Shown: positions 7,998 through 17,189, counted from the first letter of the stretch. The stretch: DNA of 64,000 nucleotides from an uncultured Roseiflexaceae bacterium (GCA_937988885.1 CALKHR010000191.1:44603-108602); one strand, 5' to 3'. The notes: a model not told the origin generated them from the letters alone. Numbers and translations: made by a program.

Positions 7998-9422
7998 CTA
8001 CTCCGTTCCGCGCCGCGTACGCCGCAGCACCAGTACCATCACAATCACCACCCCAAGCACGATAACCACGCCACACAGCAGTATTCCGATCAACAACTGC
8101 GAGACACTCACGCCAAACAGATCGGAGGATTCCGATGCTGGCGCGGCCTCAGTGGGAACACTGGTTGGTTGCGGGGCCGCCTGCGTCGGCACGATATGGG
8201 CATCGGTGCGGGTTGGCGGGATCACAATCGCCATCGGCTCATTGCTAATCGGCGGGTAGGTGGGAACGGGCGAAGGCTCCACCGTGGGTGTGGGTGTCGC
8301 CTCGTGCGTGCGCAGGGGCTGCGCGCCGATAGCCGAGCGCCACGCCTGCTCAAAACCATCGAGGTCGAAACCGTACACCTCCTGCAGCGCACGCTCGGGC
8401 GTCGAGCCATCACGCAACGCGCCAAACAACTCCAACAACTTTTCGGAGCCGTAGGTGTTCACCAGGAAATCGACCAAACTGTACGACTGCGCGTACGACA
8501 GATTCGCCAGATCAGGCTGCTCGGAGAAACCACCGCTGAGCGAGCGCACCGAGATCAGCGTATCTTCCCTGATCGCCGTATCCAAGCGCCGCTGGTTAGT
8601 CGCATCCAAGCTGCCCTCGGCATACATCGCAATGCCCTCGTTCAACCAGGTTGGTACGCTACCCATACACGAGAAGGTCAAATGCCCGATCAGCACGTGT
8701 GTCAACTCGTGGGCCACCGTGCGCCGCCCCCATTCGATCTGATCAGGACTAATCCCGATAATCACGATGTTCTGGGTCGGGTAGGCCAAACCGCCCGTCC
8801 AGCCTGGCTCGTACAGCACGGCGTCGCGCATATCCTCGGTATTCGCGTAGATGTACATATTGGTGGGCGTATCCAGCGTCATGCCCATATCGCGTTCGAG
8901 CAGCGCCAGACCATCGCTCGCCGCCTGCAGCAGGTCGTTGGCGTAGGCGCGCGAGCCTTGGTACCAGTGCAGGGTGACCATGCCCTCCGTCACGCTCTGC
9001 CAATTGTGCTGATCATCGAGCCAAGTCAGCGTCTGCTCGGGCGACAAGAACTCACTGCCCGTCGCATCGGTCACGCGCCAGCGATACCACAGCGACGATC
9101 CCGGTGGCTCCGAGCCGGACTGCAACATCTCCCAGGTCCAACTCACCTCGACCGTATTTGCTGGCGTGAAGCTTGGGAATGCCTTGGCGACCACCTCGGC
9201 GCACGACAAGCCCGCCACTCCATACTCCAACACCACCCGTGTGATCTGCTGTTCGCCGCTGATCTTGGCCCGAAACGTGATGCGCTCGGGGAACTCCAGT
9301 TTGGCGTCGGTGCTCTCGATCCGGATATTTGCGGTTTGTGCCCTAGCCGACAAAGGCGGCGCGCCACCACAGAGCAGGAGCAATAACGCGATCACCACAA
9401 AACGAGCAAAACGATAGTGCAT
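7998..9422 (-). CDS. Membrane-anchored MA-family (gluzincin) metallopeptidase
   Basis: 474 residues. N-terminal signal peptide (hydrophobic run VVIALLLLLCGG, cleavage near ARAQ), an Ig-like region (about 30-135), then a peptidase_MA-like domain. Zinc motif HELTH (His238, His242) sits in TVAHELTHVLIGH, with the downstream glutamate ligand in LNEGIAMY (Glu262). A Pro/Thr-rich linker precedes a C-terminal membrane helix (SQLLIGILLCGVVIVLGVVIV) and a basic tail RRTRRGTE, so the catalytic domain is outside the cell. Start ATG 9422, with AAAAGG upstream, chosen over an upstream in-frame start because it begins the signal peptide. First gene of the pair with 5830-7992. Confidence 0.85.
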   Translation of the reverse strand: MHYRFARFVVIALLLLLCGGAPPLSARAQTANIRIESTDAKLEFPERITFRAKISGEQQITRVVLEYGVAGLSCAEVVAKAFPSFTPANTVEVSWTWEMLQSGSEPPGSSLWYRWRVTDATGSEFLSPEQTLTWLDDQHNWQSVTEGMVTLHWYQGSRAYANDLLQAASDGLALLERDMGMTLDTPTNMYIYANTEDMRDAVLYEPGWTGGLAYPTQNIVIIGISPDQIEWGRRTVAHELTHVLIGHLTFSCMGSVPTWLNEGIAMYAEGSLDATNQRRLDTAIREDTLISVRSLSGGFSEQPDLANLSYAQSYSLVDFLVNTYGSEKLLELFGALRDGSTPERALQEVYGFDLDGFEQAWRSAIGAQPLRTHEATPTPTVEPSPVPTYPPISNEPMAIVIPPTRTDAHIVPTQAAPQPTSVPTEAAPASESSDLFGVSVSQLLIGILLCGVVIVLGVVIVMVLVLRRTRRGTE

Positions 9423-9544
9423 AGATTGTTGTACCTTTTGTTTAACGCAACGCACCAACAGACATCGCGCTGAATTCATTCATTATAAAAGCAGCGACCG
9501 TTATCTAGCTTAACGATCTATAAGCAATCAAAGTTCCACATAAA

Positions 9545-9574
9545 AACGAGGCTCTGCGTTCACAGAACCTCGTT
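9545..9574 (-). terminator. Intrinsic terminator of the aminotransferase gene
   Basis: Arms AACGAGG (9545-9551) and CCTCGTT (9568-9574) plus inner TCTG/CAGA; on the minus strand the stem is followed by TTTTATG. Confidence 0.65.
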
Positions 9575-9603
9575 ATCACCCAACGCCTTGTTTATCACTG
9601 CGG

Positions 9604-10938
9604 CTACACCAGCAGATGCGGGTAGCGCTCGGCGACGTAGGGCTTGAGCGTGTGCAGCACCCCATTGAAGATACCGATCGCTGTCGTAATATCGCTCTCG
9701 GTCATAACCGTCGAAATATTGTACTCACCGCGCGCCGCCGCAAACAAGCCCCGATTCATCAACTCCAGATGCAGCAGCAACGGCAAATCGCCAGCGGCGC
9801 GATGCGCGGCCTCGATCTCGTCCATATTCGTCAGCGGGCCGTTGCCCCAATGCACCTGCACCAACGAGCCGACCGACGTTGTGCGCCCCGCGATGCCAAC
9901 TTCGGCGAACGCCTCATCGAAGCCCTTCGCCAACTCGGCACCCAACGCATTGATACGCGCGATCGCCGCCGAATCGAGCAGGCGCAGGCTCGCCAAACCC
10001 GCCGCCATCGTCACGCTATGGCCGTTGAATGTGCCCGAGTGTGCGAGCGAGCCCGGCTGCGCTGGGTCGAACAGCTCCATAATCTCTCGTTTGCCGCCGA
10101 ACGCGCCCACCGCATACCCGCCGCCGATGATCTTGCCCATCGCCGTGAGATCGGGCAGCACACCCACCTGCTGCTGATACCCACCCTCGTGCAAGCGCAA
10201 CGTCACCACTTCGTCGAAGATCAGCAAAACCTGGTATTGATCGGCCAAATCGCGCAATCCCTGCAAATAACCGGGCTTCGGCAGCGGCAGGCCGCCAGCA
10301 TTCGGCACCGGCTCCACAATGATCGCCGCGATCGAATCGCTGTAATCGCGCAGCAACGCCTCGGTGGCCTCCAGATCGTTGAAGGGCACCGTGTAGAGGT
10401 CCTGGCGCAGCCCCGCAGGAATGCCACGATCCGCATCGGGATCGGCGGAGGCTGCGGCGACATCGTGCGAGCCGTGGTACGAGCCACGCATCTTAATGAT
10501 GCCACTGCGACCAGTGTAGGCTCGCGCAGCACGCAATACCAGCATCGTCGCCTCGGTACCCGAATTGGTGAAACGCACCATCTCGACGCTCGGCACGCGC
10601 GAGCAGAGCACTTCGGCCAACTCCACCTGCCCCATCATCGGCGAGGCGTAGACGGCACCGTTCGGCAGTTGCCCGCGGGCAGCCGCGATCAGCTCGGGGT
10701 GCGCGTGGCCGTGGACCAACGACGTGTAATTATTCAAGAAATCGAGATACTGGTTGCCATCAAGATCGGTGAGGATCGCGCCAAATCCCGACACCATATA
10801 AGCGGGGTACGGCTTGTAGAAGGTGCCAGTGCGAGTATCGCCGCCGGGCAACACACGCCGCGCCCGCTGGGTGTAAAGTTGCGATTTGCTCGTACGCTCA
10901 CGATACCGAGCAACGATCTGTTCAGGGATCAAGCTCAT
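9604..10938 (-). CDS. Class III PLP-dependent aminotransferase, glutamate-1-semialdehyde aminomutase-like
   Basis: 444 residues. PLP-fold landmarks: FTNSGTEAT (Asn125), GSYHGSHD, FDEVVTLR (Asp242) and the Schiff-base lysine Lys269 in MGKIIGGGY. Closest in style to HemL-like proteins (LPGGDTRTGTFYKPYPAYM at the N-terminus). True HemL enzymes have the GEVMTGFR-type segment where this one reads DEVVTLRLH, and no haem genes are nearby. A transaminase or aminomutase of unknown substrate is therefore the safer call. Cytoplasmic. ATG 10938 preceded by AAAGG. Confidence 0.8.
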   Translation of the reverse strand: MSLIPEQIVARYRERTSKSQLYTQRARRVLPGGDTRTGTFYKPYPAYMVSGFGAILTDLDGNQYLDFLNNYTSLVHGHAHPELIAAARGQLPNGAVYASPMMGQVELAEVLCSRVPSVEMVRFTNSGTEATMLVLRAARAYTGRSGIIKMRGSYHGSHDVAAASADPDADRGIPAGLRQDLYTVPFNDLEATEALLRDYSDSIAAIIVEPVPNAGGLPLPKPGYLQGLRDLADQYQVLLIFDEVVTLRLHEGGYQQQVGVLPDLTAMGKIIGGGYAVGAFGGKREIMELFDPAQPGSLAHSGTFNGHSVTMAAGLASLRLLDSAAIARINALGAELAKGFDEAFAEVGIAGRTTSVGSLVQVHWGNGPLTNMDEIEAAHRAAGDLPLLLHLELMNRGLFAAARGEYNISTVMTESDITTAIGIFNGVLHTLKPYVAERYPHLLV

Positions 10939-11012
10939 TGTTGCTGCGCCTTTAGCTCAACGAATACAAGAACTTCCTGGTTCAGAATGGCAGAGAATCG
11001 ATTGTAGGATAC

Positions 11013-11231
11013 CTAGGGGGCTTGAATGTATTTAGTCAGTCGGTCGGGATCTAAGTACAACTCCACGTAACCGCATGTGAGGCAGGCACGCGCTCGATGC
11101 AGATGCACTTTGGGGTCAAGACTCCACAACGATGGGCGTTTGTCTTTATCGGATGTATAAAAAATCGAGGACTCGAGTTGCCCTTCATCCATCGGGCCTC
11201 CGCATTTGGGGCAAGATGGCGATTCCGACAT
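11013..11231 (-). CDS. Small zinc-ribbon protein
   Basis: 72 residues. Two CxxC knuckles, CPKCGGPM (residues 7-14) and CLTCGY near residue 50, make a zinc ribbon; the spacing and the intervening LWSLDPKVHLHRARAC resemble DUF6487-type small proteins, often read as nucleic-acid binders. GAGAGG lies upstream of the ATG. Sits between the aminotransferase and histidine-kinase genes on the same strand, 46 bases downstream of the kinase stop, so it may be co-transcribed with the kinase. Function unknown. Confidence 0.7.
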   Translation of the reverse strand: MSESPSCPKCGGPMDEGQLESSIFYTSDKDKRPSLWSLDPKVHLHRARACLTCGYVELYLDPDRLTKYIQAP

Positions 11232-11277
11232 AGCGAATATCCTCTCTTTTGCAAGATGTGCTTGACAAGGGCTTGGT

Positions 11278-12867
11278 CTACACAGCTAGCGGCAGAGTGA
11301 CAGTGAACGTGCTTCCCTGGCCCTCAACGCTGTCGATATCGATTCGGCCACCGTGCAGATCGATGATCTCCTTCACCACAAACAAGCCCACACCAATACC
11401 ACTGATCTGTTGTGCAAGCACATTATCGGCTCGATAAAATCGCTGGAACAGTTGCGGTATCGCATGACTCGGGATACCGATGCCATGATCGCAGATATGC
11501 ACCTGAACGTGCGAATCGTTCTGCTCAATTTCCATAACGATCAAACCGCCGTAAGGGCTATATTTTACAGCATTTTGTAGCAAATTTTGGAACACTTGCT
11601 CAAGCCGGAGTTCATCGCCCTCTACAAACACCTGCGTATCGGGTGCTTCTAGCTGAATCTCATGCTGCTCAAACATCGATTGGATATCGTTGACCACCCG
11701 ATGCGCCAACGCCACCACATCGAGGCGGTTACGCTCGATACTCAGTTGGCCAGTCTCGATGCGCGACACGTCCAACAACGCCGCAACCATTCGGTTCAGG
11801 CGTATCGACTGCGACACGATCACATCGAGCGTGCGGCTATCGCGGGCGTTCAGCGATTGCTCGCGTTGGGCGCGGCGCTGTAGGATCTGCGCATTGCCAA
11901 GGATCGTCGTCAGGGGTGTCTTCAGTTCGTGCGATGCGATCGAAAGGAACGTATCGCGGATATGGATGGCTTCCTGGGCTTCGCGGTAGATCTGGGCGTT
12001 GCGAATACCGATCGCTGCCTGCGTAGCCAGCATGAGCGCCTTGCGATGGTTAAACTTGCTGAGGGCGTGCGGCTGATCCGATTCGATCAGTAACGCGCCG
12101 ATCACACTCTGCTCGGCGATCAGCGGTGTCGCGATCAAACAGCGACTGTAGGGATCGAGCGGGATCACCTCGGGGCGCGCATTCAGATCGGCCACAAACA
12201 ACGGTTGACTGGAGCGAATCACCACCTGCGCGGGACTATTGTTCAGATTCACGCGGGAGTTGTCGAGCGTTTCGATCGGGCGATTGCTCGCCTCGATCCT
12301 GACTTGTTCGCCATAACATAGCGCTACAGCAACCGTGGTGGCTCGAAACAGCGAAGCAGTAATATCGACCACTCGCTGCAGGCAATCCTGCATTTTCAGC
12401 GACAGGATGCCTTGGCTTACCTCGTGAATAGCCTCCATCGCCGCGATCTGACGGCGCAAAATGCGCTCGCGGGCCTCGCGCTCGGTCACATCCTCGATCA
12501 CCGTGATGGTGCCGACGATCCGATCGCCAATGCGGAGCGGAGCGATCTGCGCGCTCTGCTGCATCTGCCCAAACTCCGACTGGGAATCATCGGCCGGCAT
12601 GGGGAGCAAATAGTGATGCAAGCGCTGCGCCAACACCGTCACATGGCCTTCGAGGGCCTGATAATACCACGCATCAAGATGGCGCGTTACCAGTTCGGGG
12701 TAGATTTCAAACACCTGCCGACCAACGACCTCAGAGGCTTTATAGCCGCTATGTATTTCGAGCCAGTTGTTCCAGCCACAAATACGAAGGTCGGTATCAG
12801 TGGTCAGGATGCCCTGTGATGTTGAATCGTTTAGCCACTGAAGCGTAGCATAGGCAAGATCGTTCAT
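11278..12867 (-). CDS. PAS-GAF sensor histidine kinase
   Basis: 529 residues, soluble, no membrane segments. PAS domain about 1-125 (GILTTDTDLRICGWN, VVGRQVFEIYP, with a PAC end VIEDVTERE), GAF about 150-295, HisKA with phospho-acceptor His313 in SHELKTPLTTILGN, then an HATPase domain with N-box NLLQNAVKYSP, G1 DHGIGIP and G2 GIGVGLFVVKEI. All catalytic boxes are intact, so it should autophosphorylate in response to an intracellular signal. No response regulator is adjacent; a receiver protein at 47066-47893 lies 34 kb away and need not be its partner. Confidence 0.9.
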   Translation of the reverse strand: MNDLAYATLQWLNDSTSQGILTTDTDLRICGWNNWLEIHSGYKASEVVGRQVFEIYPELVTRHLDAWYYQALEGHVTVLAQRLHHYLLPMPADDSQSEFGQMQQSAQIAPLRIGDRIVGTITVIEDVTEREARERILRRQIAAMEAIHEVSQGILSLKMQDCLQRVVDITASLFRATTVAVALCYGEQVRIEASNRPIETLDNSRVNLNNSPAQVVIRSSQPLFVADLNARPEVIPLDPYSRCLIATPLIAEQSVIGALLIESDQPHALSKFNHRKALMLATQAAIGIRNAQIYREAQEAIHIRDTFLSIASHELKTPLTTILGNAQILQRRAQREQSLNARDSRTLDVIVSQSIRLNRMVAALLDVSRIETGQLSIERNRLDVVALAHRVVNDIQSMFEQHEIQLEAPDTQVFVEGDELRLEQVFQNLLQNAVKYSPYGGLIVMEIEQNDSHVQVHICDHGIGIPSHAIPQLFQRFYRADNVLAQQISGIGVGLFVVKEIIDLHGGRIDIDSVEGQGSTFTVTLPLAV

Positions 12868-13168
12868 GCTGTTTTGTCACATCCACTTACTGTTACTTGC
12901 TTGAATTGATACCTCTTTAACCGAGCGATCAACTTAAACAAGCGTAAATAAAGGCAATGTTGCGTATTCTCTTTAAAGTCGATATCTGGATCAAGTATTT
13001 CAAGAGCATTATACCGACTCTACGAGCAGCTTGGGATACATTCTGTGTTAAAAAGAGATTATAATGTCCTCTTTATATCACCGAAACCTTCATCTGCCAA
13101 CTGAATTGCGAAACCTTCTTACGAATCAACGAAATTCACCCGAATATTGCCTATCAACGAAGAGTATG
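12868..13168. other. AT-rich intergenic region upstream of the histidine kinase
   Basis: About 300 bases, clearly lower in GC than the flanking genes. Presumably holds the kinase promoter on the minus strand. A TATAAT on the plus strand near 13060 faces the antisense of the CheC-like gene and has no -35. No gene seen. Confidence 0.4.
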
Positions 13169-13762
13169 TTACTTGATCGCTTGAGTAACAAATTGTAGTG
13201 GGCTGAGAGCGCACACAAGCACAAGAAACATGCAAAACGTCAACGTACCTTGGCGAAACAGGATCGTAGCCAGCAATGCTTGGTGCTCTCTGTGGGTCGT
13301 CAAGATGGAGTGAAGCAAAGCCTTTTGAGAATCCACATACAAATGTGGCATGCTTGAAGGTGAGGTACGTTTCAGGAGGTCTCTCAACACTCCCAAGGTA
13401 ATATTCAATGCCATATTCCCCATCTCGCACAACACCTCGCGGGCCGATTGATCGAGTTGGAGAAAATGCATCCGAACTCCGCTCAAGGCACTCGTTAATT
13501 GTAACGCATTCGTATAGCTTAACAACCAAAAACCTTCGCCCCAAATCGCCCCTGCAAACGATTGACGAATAGTCGCGATCTGTGATTCCTGCACATTCTG
13601 ATTCAGCGTGAGCTCCAAGTGTGGGAGCGTACACAGCTCAAGATTCATGACATCGAGAGAAATAGGCAGAGGCATCAGATCCGACAAAGACTTCGCACCC
13701 TGGGCGAAAGCATCACGAAGCAAGGCTAAAAGCGTCTCCATTTGTTGCTCCATGTGAATCAT
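13169..13762 (-). CDS. CheC-like chemotaxis phosphatase-fold protein (orphan)
   Basis: 197 residues. The segment SAREVLCEMGNMALNITLGVLRDLL resembles the CheC/CheX family helix (ExGN followed by a conserved N/A-rich stretch), and the C-terminus (GTLTFCMFLVLVCALSP) matches the last hydrophobic strand plus short helix of CheC. Only one ExxN-type active-site helix is evident, whereas full CheC has two, so dephosphorylation of CheY is uncertain. Start at ATG 13762 with GGAG 8 bases before. No other che genes are in the window and its base composition is AT-richer than its neighbours. Twitching or gliding control is a guess. Confidence 0.5.
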   Translation of the reverse strand: MIHMEQQMETLLALLRDAFAQGAKSLSDLMPLPISLDVMNLELCTLPHLELTLNQNVQESQIATIRQSFAGAIWGEGFWLLSYTNALQLTSALSGVRMHFLQLDQSAREVLCEMGNMALNITLGVLRDLLKRTSPSSMPHLYVDSQKALLHSILTTHREHQALLATILFRQGTLTFCMFLVLVCALSPLQFVTQAIK

Positions 13763-14133
13763 CAATGCTTCTCCAATGGATGCAAGGCATTACACCGAAC
13801 ATTTCCTTGCAGGGCAAGCGCTGGTTTATCGCAATGGAGCAATATATATTTCTAATCTGGAAGATTCATGAAAGCCAATGACATGCCAATTAGTGTGGAA
13901 TACAATAGAAGCAAAACGAATCAATGAATAAAAACAGTATCAAGAAACGTGCCAGAATCATGCAAATTATGCTGCAAAAGCTATAAAAACAGTATTAAAA
14001 AAGCCATCTTCAATGAGCTGTGACGAGGGCAGAGGCATCGCTTTATAGTGTGCTATACTGTGCTATTGTTTGCCAAGAAAAGCAACCCGTCCACGTTCCA
14101 TACGCACAGTTCCGAGCATAGTGGAGTTCGCCG
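13763..14133. other. AT-rich intergenic region between divergent CheC-like and helicase genes
   Basis: 371 bases. Contains the likely divergent promoters. On the plus strand a TATAGT/TATACT pair around 14044-14057 is the best -10 candidate for the helicase, without a good -35. No gene or repeat seen. Confidence 0.35.
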
Positions 14134-15849
14134 ATGGAGCAAGCTAATGCCTACAATCCCAGTAATCCGCTGATTGTCCAGGGCGATCGAACGTTACTGC
14201 TCGAAACCCAAAATCCGCATTTTGATGCCGCTCGCGATGCCATCGCGCCCTTCGCCGAGCTAGAGAAAAGCCCCGAATACATTCATACCTACCGCATCTC
14301 GCCGCTCTCGTTGTGGAACGCCGCTGCCACTGGCCTGCTCCCCGATGAGATGGTCAGTCGGCTGCAAAAGTTTGCAAAGTATCCCCTGCCCAACAATATC
14401 ATCGCCGATATTCACGAACTAGCGGGACGCTGGGGCCGCTTGCAACTTCGGATGGAGGATGGCGAGTTGCGCCTGTTCAGTCACGAGAGCGCGCTGCTCA
14501 CCGAGTTGTCGCGCAACCGCTCCATCGCGCCGTTGCTGGGCAAGAAGCTGAGCGCGACCGTCTACAGCGTGCCGAGCTCTAATCGTGGTCTGCTCAAGCA
14601 GGCGCTGATCGCGGTTGGCTGGCCCGCCGAGGACTTGGCGGGCTACACCGAGGGCGAGTCGTTCCCGATCAAGCTGCGCGATACCTTTCAGGTTCGCGAT
14701 TATCAGCGCGAGGCCGCCGAAGCCTTCTACGCGGGTGGCGATGTGCGCGGCGGCTCGGGCGTGGTGGTGCTGCCGCCGGGCGCCGGTAAAACGATCGTGG
14801 GCATCACGGCGATGTCGTTGGTCGGCCAATCGACGCTGATCCTCACCACGAACCGTACATCTGTCACGCAATGGCAGCGTGAGCTGCTCCAGCGCACCGA
14901 TATCGCCCCCGAACATATCGCCGAATATTCGAGCGAGCGCAAAGCCATCGCGCCGATCACGATCTCGACGTATCAGATGTTGACGTACCGACCGGAGAAG
15001 GATGGCGAGTTCAAGCACTTGGGGCTGTTCTCCGAGCGCGAGTGGGGTTTGATCGTGTACGACGAGGTGCACCTGCTGCCCGCGCCGATCTTCCGCGCCA
15101 CCGCCGAGATCCAAGCCAAACGGCGGTTGGGCCTCACGGCGACCTTGATCCGCGAGGATGGCCGCGAGGGCGATGTGTTCTCGCTGATCGGCCCGAAGAA
15201 GTACGATGTGCCCTGGCGCGACTTGGAGCAACGCGGCTGGATCGCCGAGGCCGCCTGCACCGAGGTGCGCGTCAGCCTACCCGACGAGCAGCGCATGGAG
15301 TACGCCCTGGCCGAGCCGCGCGACAAGTACCGCATCGCCGCCGAGAATCCCCGCAAGTTGCCGTTGCTGCGGGCGATCATGGAGCGCCACCCCGAGGCGC
15401 CCACCTTGATCATCGGCCAGTACATCGAGCAGTTGCAGTACATCGCCGATAATCTGGGTGTGCCGTTGATCAGCGGCAAGACGCCGCAGCGCGAGCGCCA
15501 AAAGCTGTTCGACGCCTTCCGCAACGGTGAGCCGATCGGCCTCGCCAATCGCCCGCTGCTGGTGCTCTCCAAGGTCGGCAACTTCGCGCTCGACCTGCCC
15601 GACGCGGCGTTGCTCGTGCAGGTGTCGGGCACCTTCGGCTCGCGTCAGGAGGAGGCCCAACGCCTCGGACGGGTGCTGCGCCCCAAGAGCGACGGCACTC
15701 AGGCGCACTTCTACACCATCATCACCCGCGACACGCAGGAACTGGACTTCGCCCACAACCGCCAATTGTTCCTGGCCGAGCAGGGCTACTCCTACAGCAT
15801 CCTGGATGCAAGCGAACTTGTGCCCGGTCTGGGGAGCGATCCGAAGTGA
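14134..15849 (+). CDS. XPB/ERCC3-type superfamily 2 DNA helicase
   Basis: 571 residues. N-terminal damage-recognition-like region (1-180), then SF2 motor: Q-like VRDYQREA (about 187-194), Walker A PPGAGKT (Lys219), motif Ia TTNRTSVTQWQREL, motif II DEVH (310-313), motif III LTATL, and the second RecA domain ending in motif VI QEEAQRLGRVLRPK. DEVH and the compact size are typical of bacterial and archaeal XPB helicases (3'-5' duplex opening). In archaea XPB is often next to the Bax1 nuclease; no such partner is here. Stand-alone gene closed by a perfect hairpin at 15943-15983. Role in repair or transcription-associated unwinding is inferred from the family. Confidence 0.9.
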   Translation: MEQANAYNPSNPLIVQGDRTLLLETQNPHFDAARDAIAPFAELEKSPEYIHTYRISPLSLWNAAATGLLPDEMVSRLQKFAKYPLPNNIIADIHELAGRWGRLQLRMEDGELRLFSHESALLTELSRNRSIAPLLGKKLSATVYSVPSSNRGLLKQALIAVGWPAEDLAGYTEGESFPIKLRDTFQVRDYQREAAEAFYAGGDVRGGSGVVVLPPGAGKTIVGITAMSLVGQSTLILTTNRTSVTQWQRELLQRTDIAPEHIAEYSSERKAIAPITISTYQMLTYRPEKDGEFKHLGLFSEREWGLIVYDEVHLLPAPIFRATAEIQAKRRLGLTATLIREDGREGDVFSLIGPKKYDVPWRDLEQRGWIAEAACTEVRVSLPDEQRMEYALAEPRDKYRIAAENPRKLPLLRAIMERHPEAPTLIIGQYIEQLQYIADNLGVPLISGKTPQRERQKLFDAFRNGEPIGLANRPLLVLSKVGNFALDLPDAALLVQVSGTFGSRQEEAQRLGRVLRPKSDGTQAHFYTIITRDTQELDFAHNRQLFLAEQGYSYSILDASELVPGLGSDPK

Positions 15850-15942
15850 TGTTGCCTTCGCAGGGCGGTATACCGCACCCGATGAGATAGAGACCATTAA
15901 AACGTCGTTTTAGCCTTCGGCAGAGCGGTATTGCATCTTTTT

Positions 15943-15983
15943 GTGGGTTCGGGGTTCTGCTACGCGCAGAACCCCGAACCCAC
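15943..15983. terminator. Perfect 18-bp hairpin after the helicase gene
   Basis: Arms 15943-15960 and 15966-15983, loop TACGC, followed by TTTT on the plus strand and also preceded by a T-run. Stem apex reads CTGC-TACGC-GCAG. A strong intrinsic terminator that shares its apex with the hairpin at 16438-16478. Confidence 0.7.
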
Positions 15984-16126
15984 TTTTCCCGAGAGAGGTT
16001 GGTATCAAATGGTATGTGGAGTGATGTCGTGGGGCAAAACAAGTCTATTCAATGCACAACAATGAGATTCCTCGTCTCGCCTCGCGGCTCGTCGGAATTG
16101 CAGTGAAAACAACGAAATCATTGAAC

Positions 16127-16186
16127 TGACCTGTCAGGTGCAGCATTTACAGCATTAGGATGCCTTAAATAACACCTGACAGGTCA
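16127..16186. repeat. 14-bp perfect inverted repeat
   Basis: TGACCTGTCAGGTG (16127-16140) and CACCTGACAGGTCA (16173-16186) with a 32-base spacer; each arm also contains the internal palindrome ACCTG-ACAGGT. Could be the ends of a small non-autonomous element or a paired operator. Confidence 0.5.
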
Positions 16187-16437
16187 ACCAATGCTCAACA
16201 TTGAACGCACTGAAATGCAGTATTGCTCGTTGCTTCGCCGGTGAGATCCTTCCCCATTCGCTTCGCTCAGGGCTTCGACCGTTCGAGATAACAGTGCTTT
16301 TCGTTGAATGGGCAAGGGTCAAAAGATTTCCAAAACAGAGCAATGATACCAAATTCGAAAGATTACTCACACAAACGCTGCGCGAATGTTATGGCGTGAT
16401 CCTCGTTTTCAACTGATACTCACCTCGCTCGAAAAAG

Positions 16438-16478
16438 GTGATGTCGAGGCGCTGCTACGCGCAGCGCCTCGACATCAC
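16438..16478. repeat. Second perfect 18-bp hairpin with TACGC loop
   Basis: Arms 16438-16455 and 16461-16478, loop TACGC. Flanked by AAAAA on the right and by GAAAAA on the left, so it can act as a terminator on the minus strand (his operon side). Same loop and apex as 15943-15983 but a different stem sequence. Confidence 0.6.
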
Positions 16479-16907
16479 AAAAAGAAGAACCTACCTTGCT
16501 GCCGCAGGCTAAAACTCGTTTGATCGTATAACGGTCCAACCGAATTGAGGATCAGAGCATTTCTAACCAGCAGGTAGTGAGTAGAATCTCCTGCGTATCG
16601 GCATGCAAAAAACGCATACCGACCACCGAACAAGGACCATACCGAGGAACCAAACGATACAGGCATAACAGAGCGGATTCCTTGGGGTCCAGGGGCGATA
16701 AGCCCCGGCTGGGGTTTCCAAAGGGGCCGCGACCGGCCCTTTGGGCTTGCGCAGCAGCCTACGCCCTCGTGAGTACGCGCTTACCCGCCGAATGGCGCAT
16801 CCCACGCTCTCGCAAGGAAACCCAAACGCTCAAGAGTCGTATAGGACGGAGAGATTCTTCACTCCGTGCTTGCGCACGCCGTTCAGAATGACTCGAACGA
16901 TAGCGCA

Positions 16908-17189
16908 TTACCCGCGCGGCTTATGGCGCTTCCGAAGCTCGTCCTCCACATCACGGAGCGACAGGCCGCGCCGCGAGAGCAACACCAGCGAATGGTAGAA
17001 CAGATCGGCCATCTCCTCGATCACCCGCTCGTTGTTCTGCGCCAATGCGGCCACCACCACCTCAACGCCCTCCTCACCGATCTTCTGCGCCAAGCGAGCC
17101 TCGCTGCCGCTCAACAGCTTATTGGTGTACGAGCCTTCGACCGGGTTGGCCTTGCGGTCCTCGATAATCGCGAACAGTTCGTCTAGCAT
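16908..17189 (-). CDS. hisE: Phosphoribosyl-ATP pyrophosphatase
   Basis: 93 residues, full length. Second step of histidine synthesis: hydrolyses PR-ATP to PR-AMP. MazG-like helices are clear: SGSEARLAQKIGEEGVEVVVAAL carries the ExxE metal ligands, followed by VIEEMADLFYHSLVLL (ExxD). GAGG 4 bases before the ATG. Last gene of the his operon; 55 bases separate it from hisI. HisI and HisE are separate proteins here rather than the fused HisIE of enterobacteria. Confidence 0.95.
   Translation of the reverse strand: MLDELFAIIEDRKANPVEGSYTNKLLSGSEARLAQKIGEEGVEVVVAALAQNNERVIEEMADLFYHSLVLLSRRGLSLRDVEDELRKRHKPRG

Larger units (their letters stand above)
15850..16907. other. 1 kb gene-free, inverted-repeat-rich region
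   Basis: No convincing gene; the short open frames here lack ribosome-binding sites and recognisable sequence. It contains two perfect 18-bp hairpins with identical loops (15943-15983, 16438-16478), a 14-bp inverted repeat (16127-16186), a GC-rich hairpin near 16718-16744 and a degenerate copy of a common 'GAGATTCTTC...TTCAGAATGAC' type intergenic string near 16851-16891. Looks like an accumulation of repeat remnants between the helicase unit and the end of the his operon. Confidence 0.5.

Noticed and set aside
6442..8259. 605-codon open frame on the plus strand
   Set aside because: Antisense to the solute-binding protein; the translation is rich in Arg/His/Gln with no domain, typical of a shadow frame in GC-rich coding DNA.
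16155..16891. Several 60-100 codon frames in the gap before hisE
   Set aside because: They run through inverted repeats and show no start signals or recognisable protein sequence.
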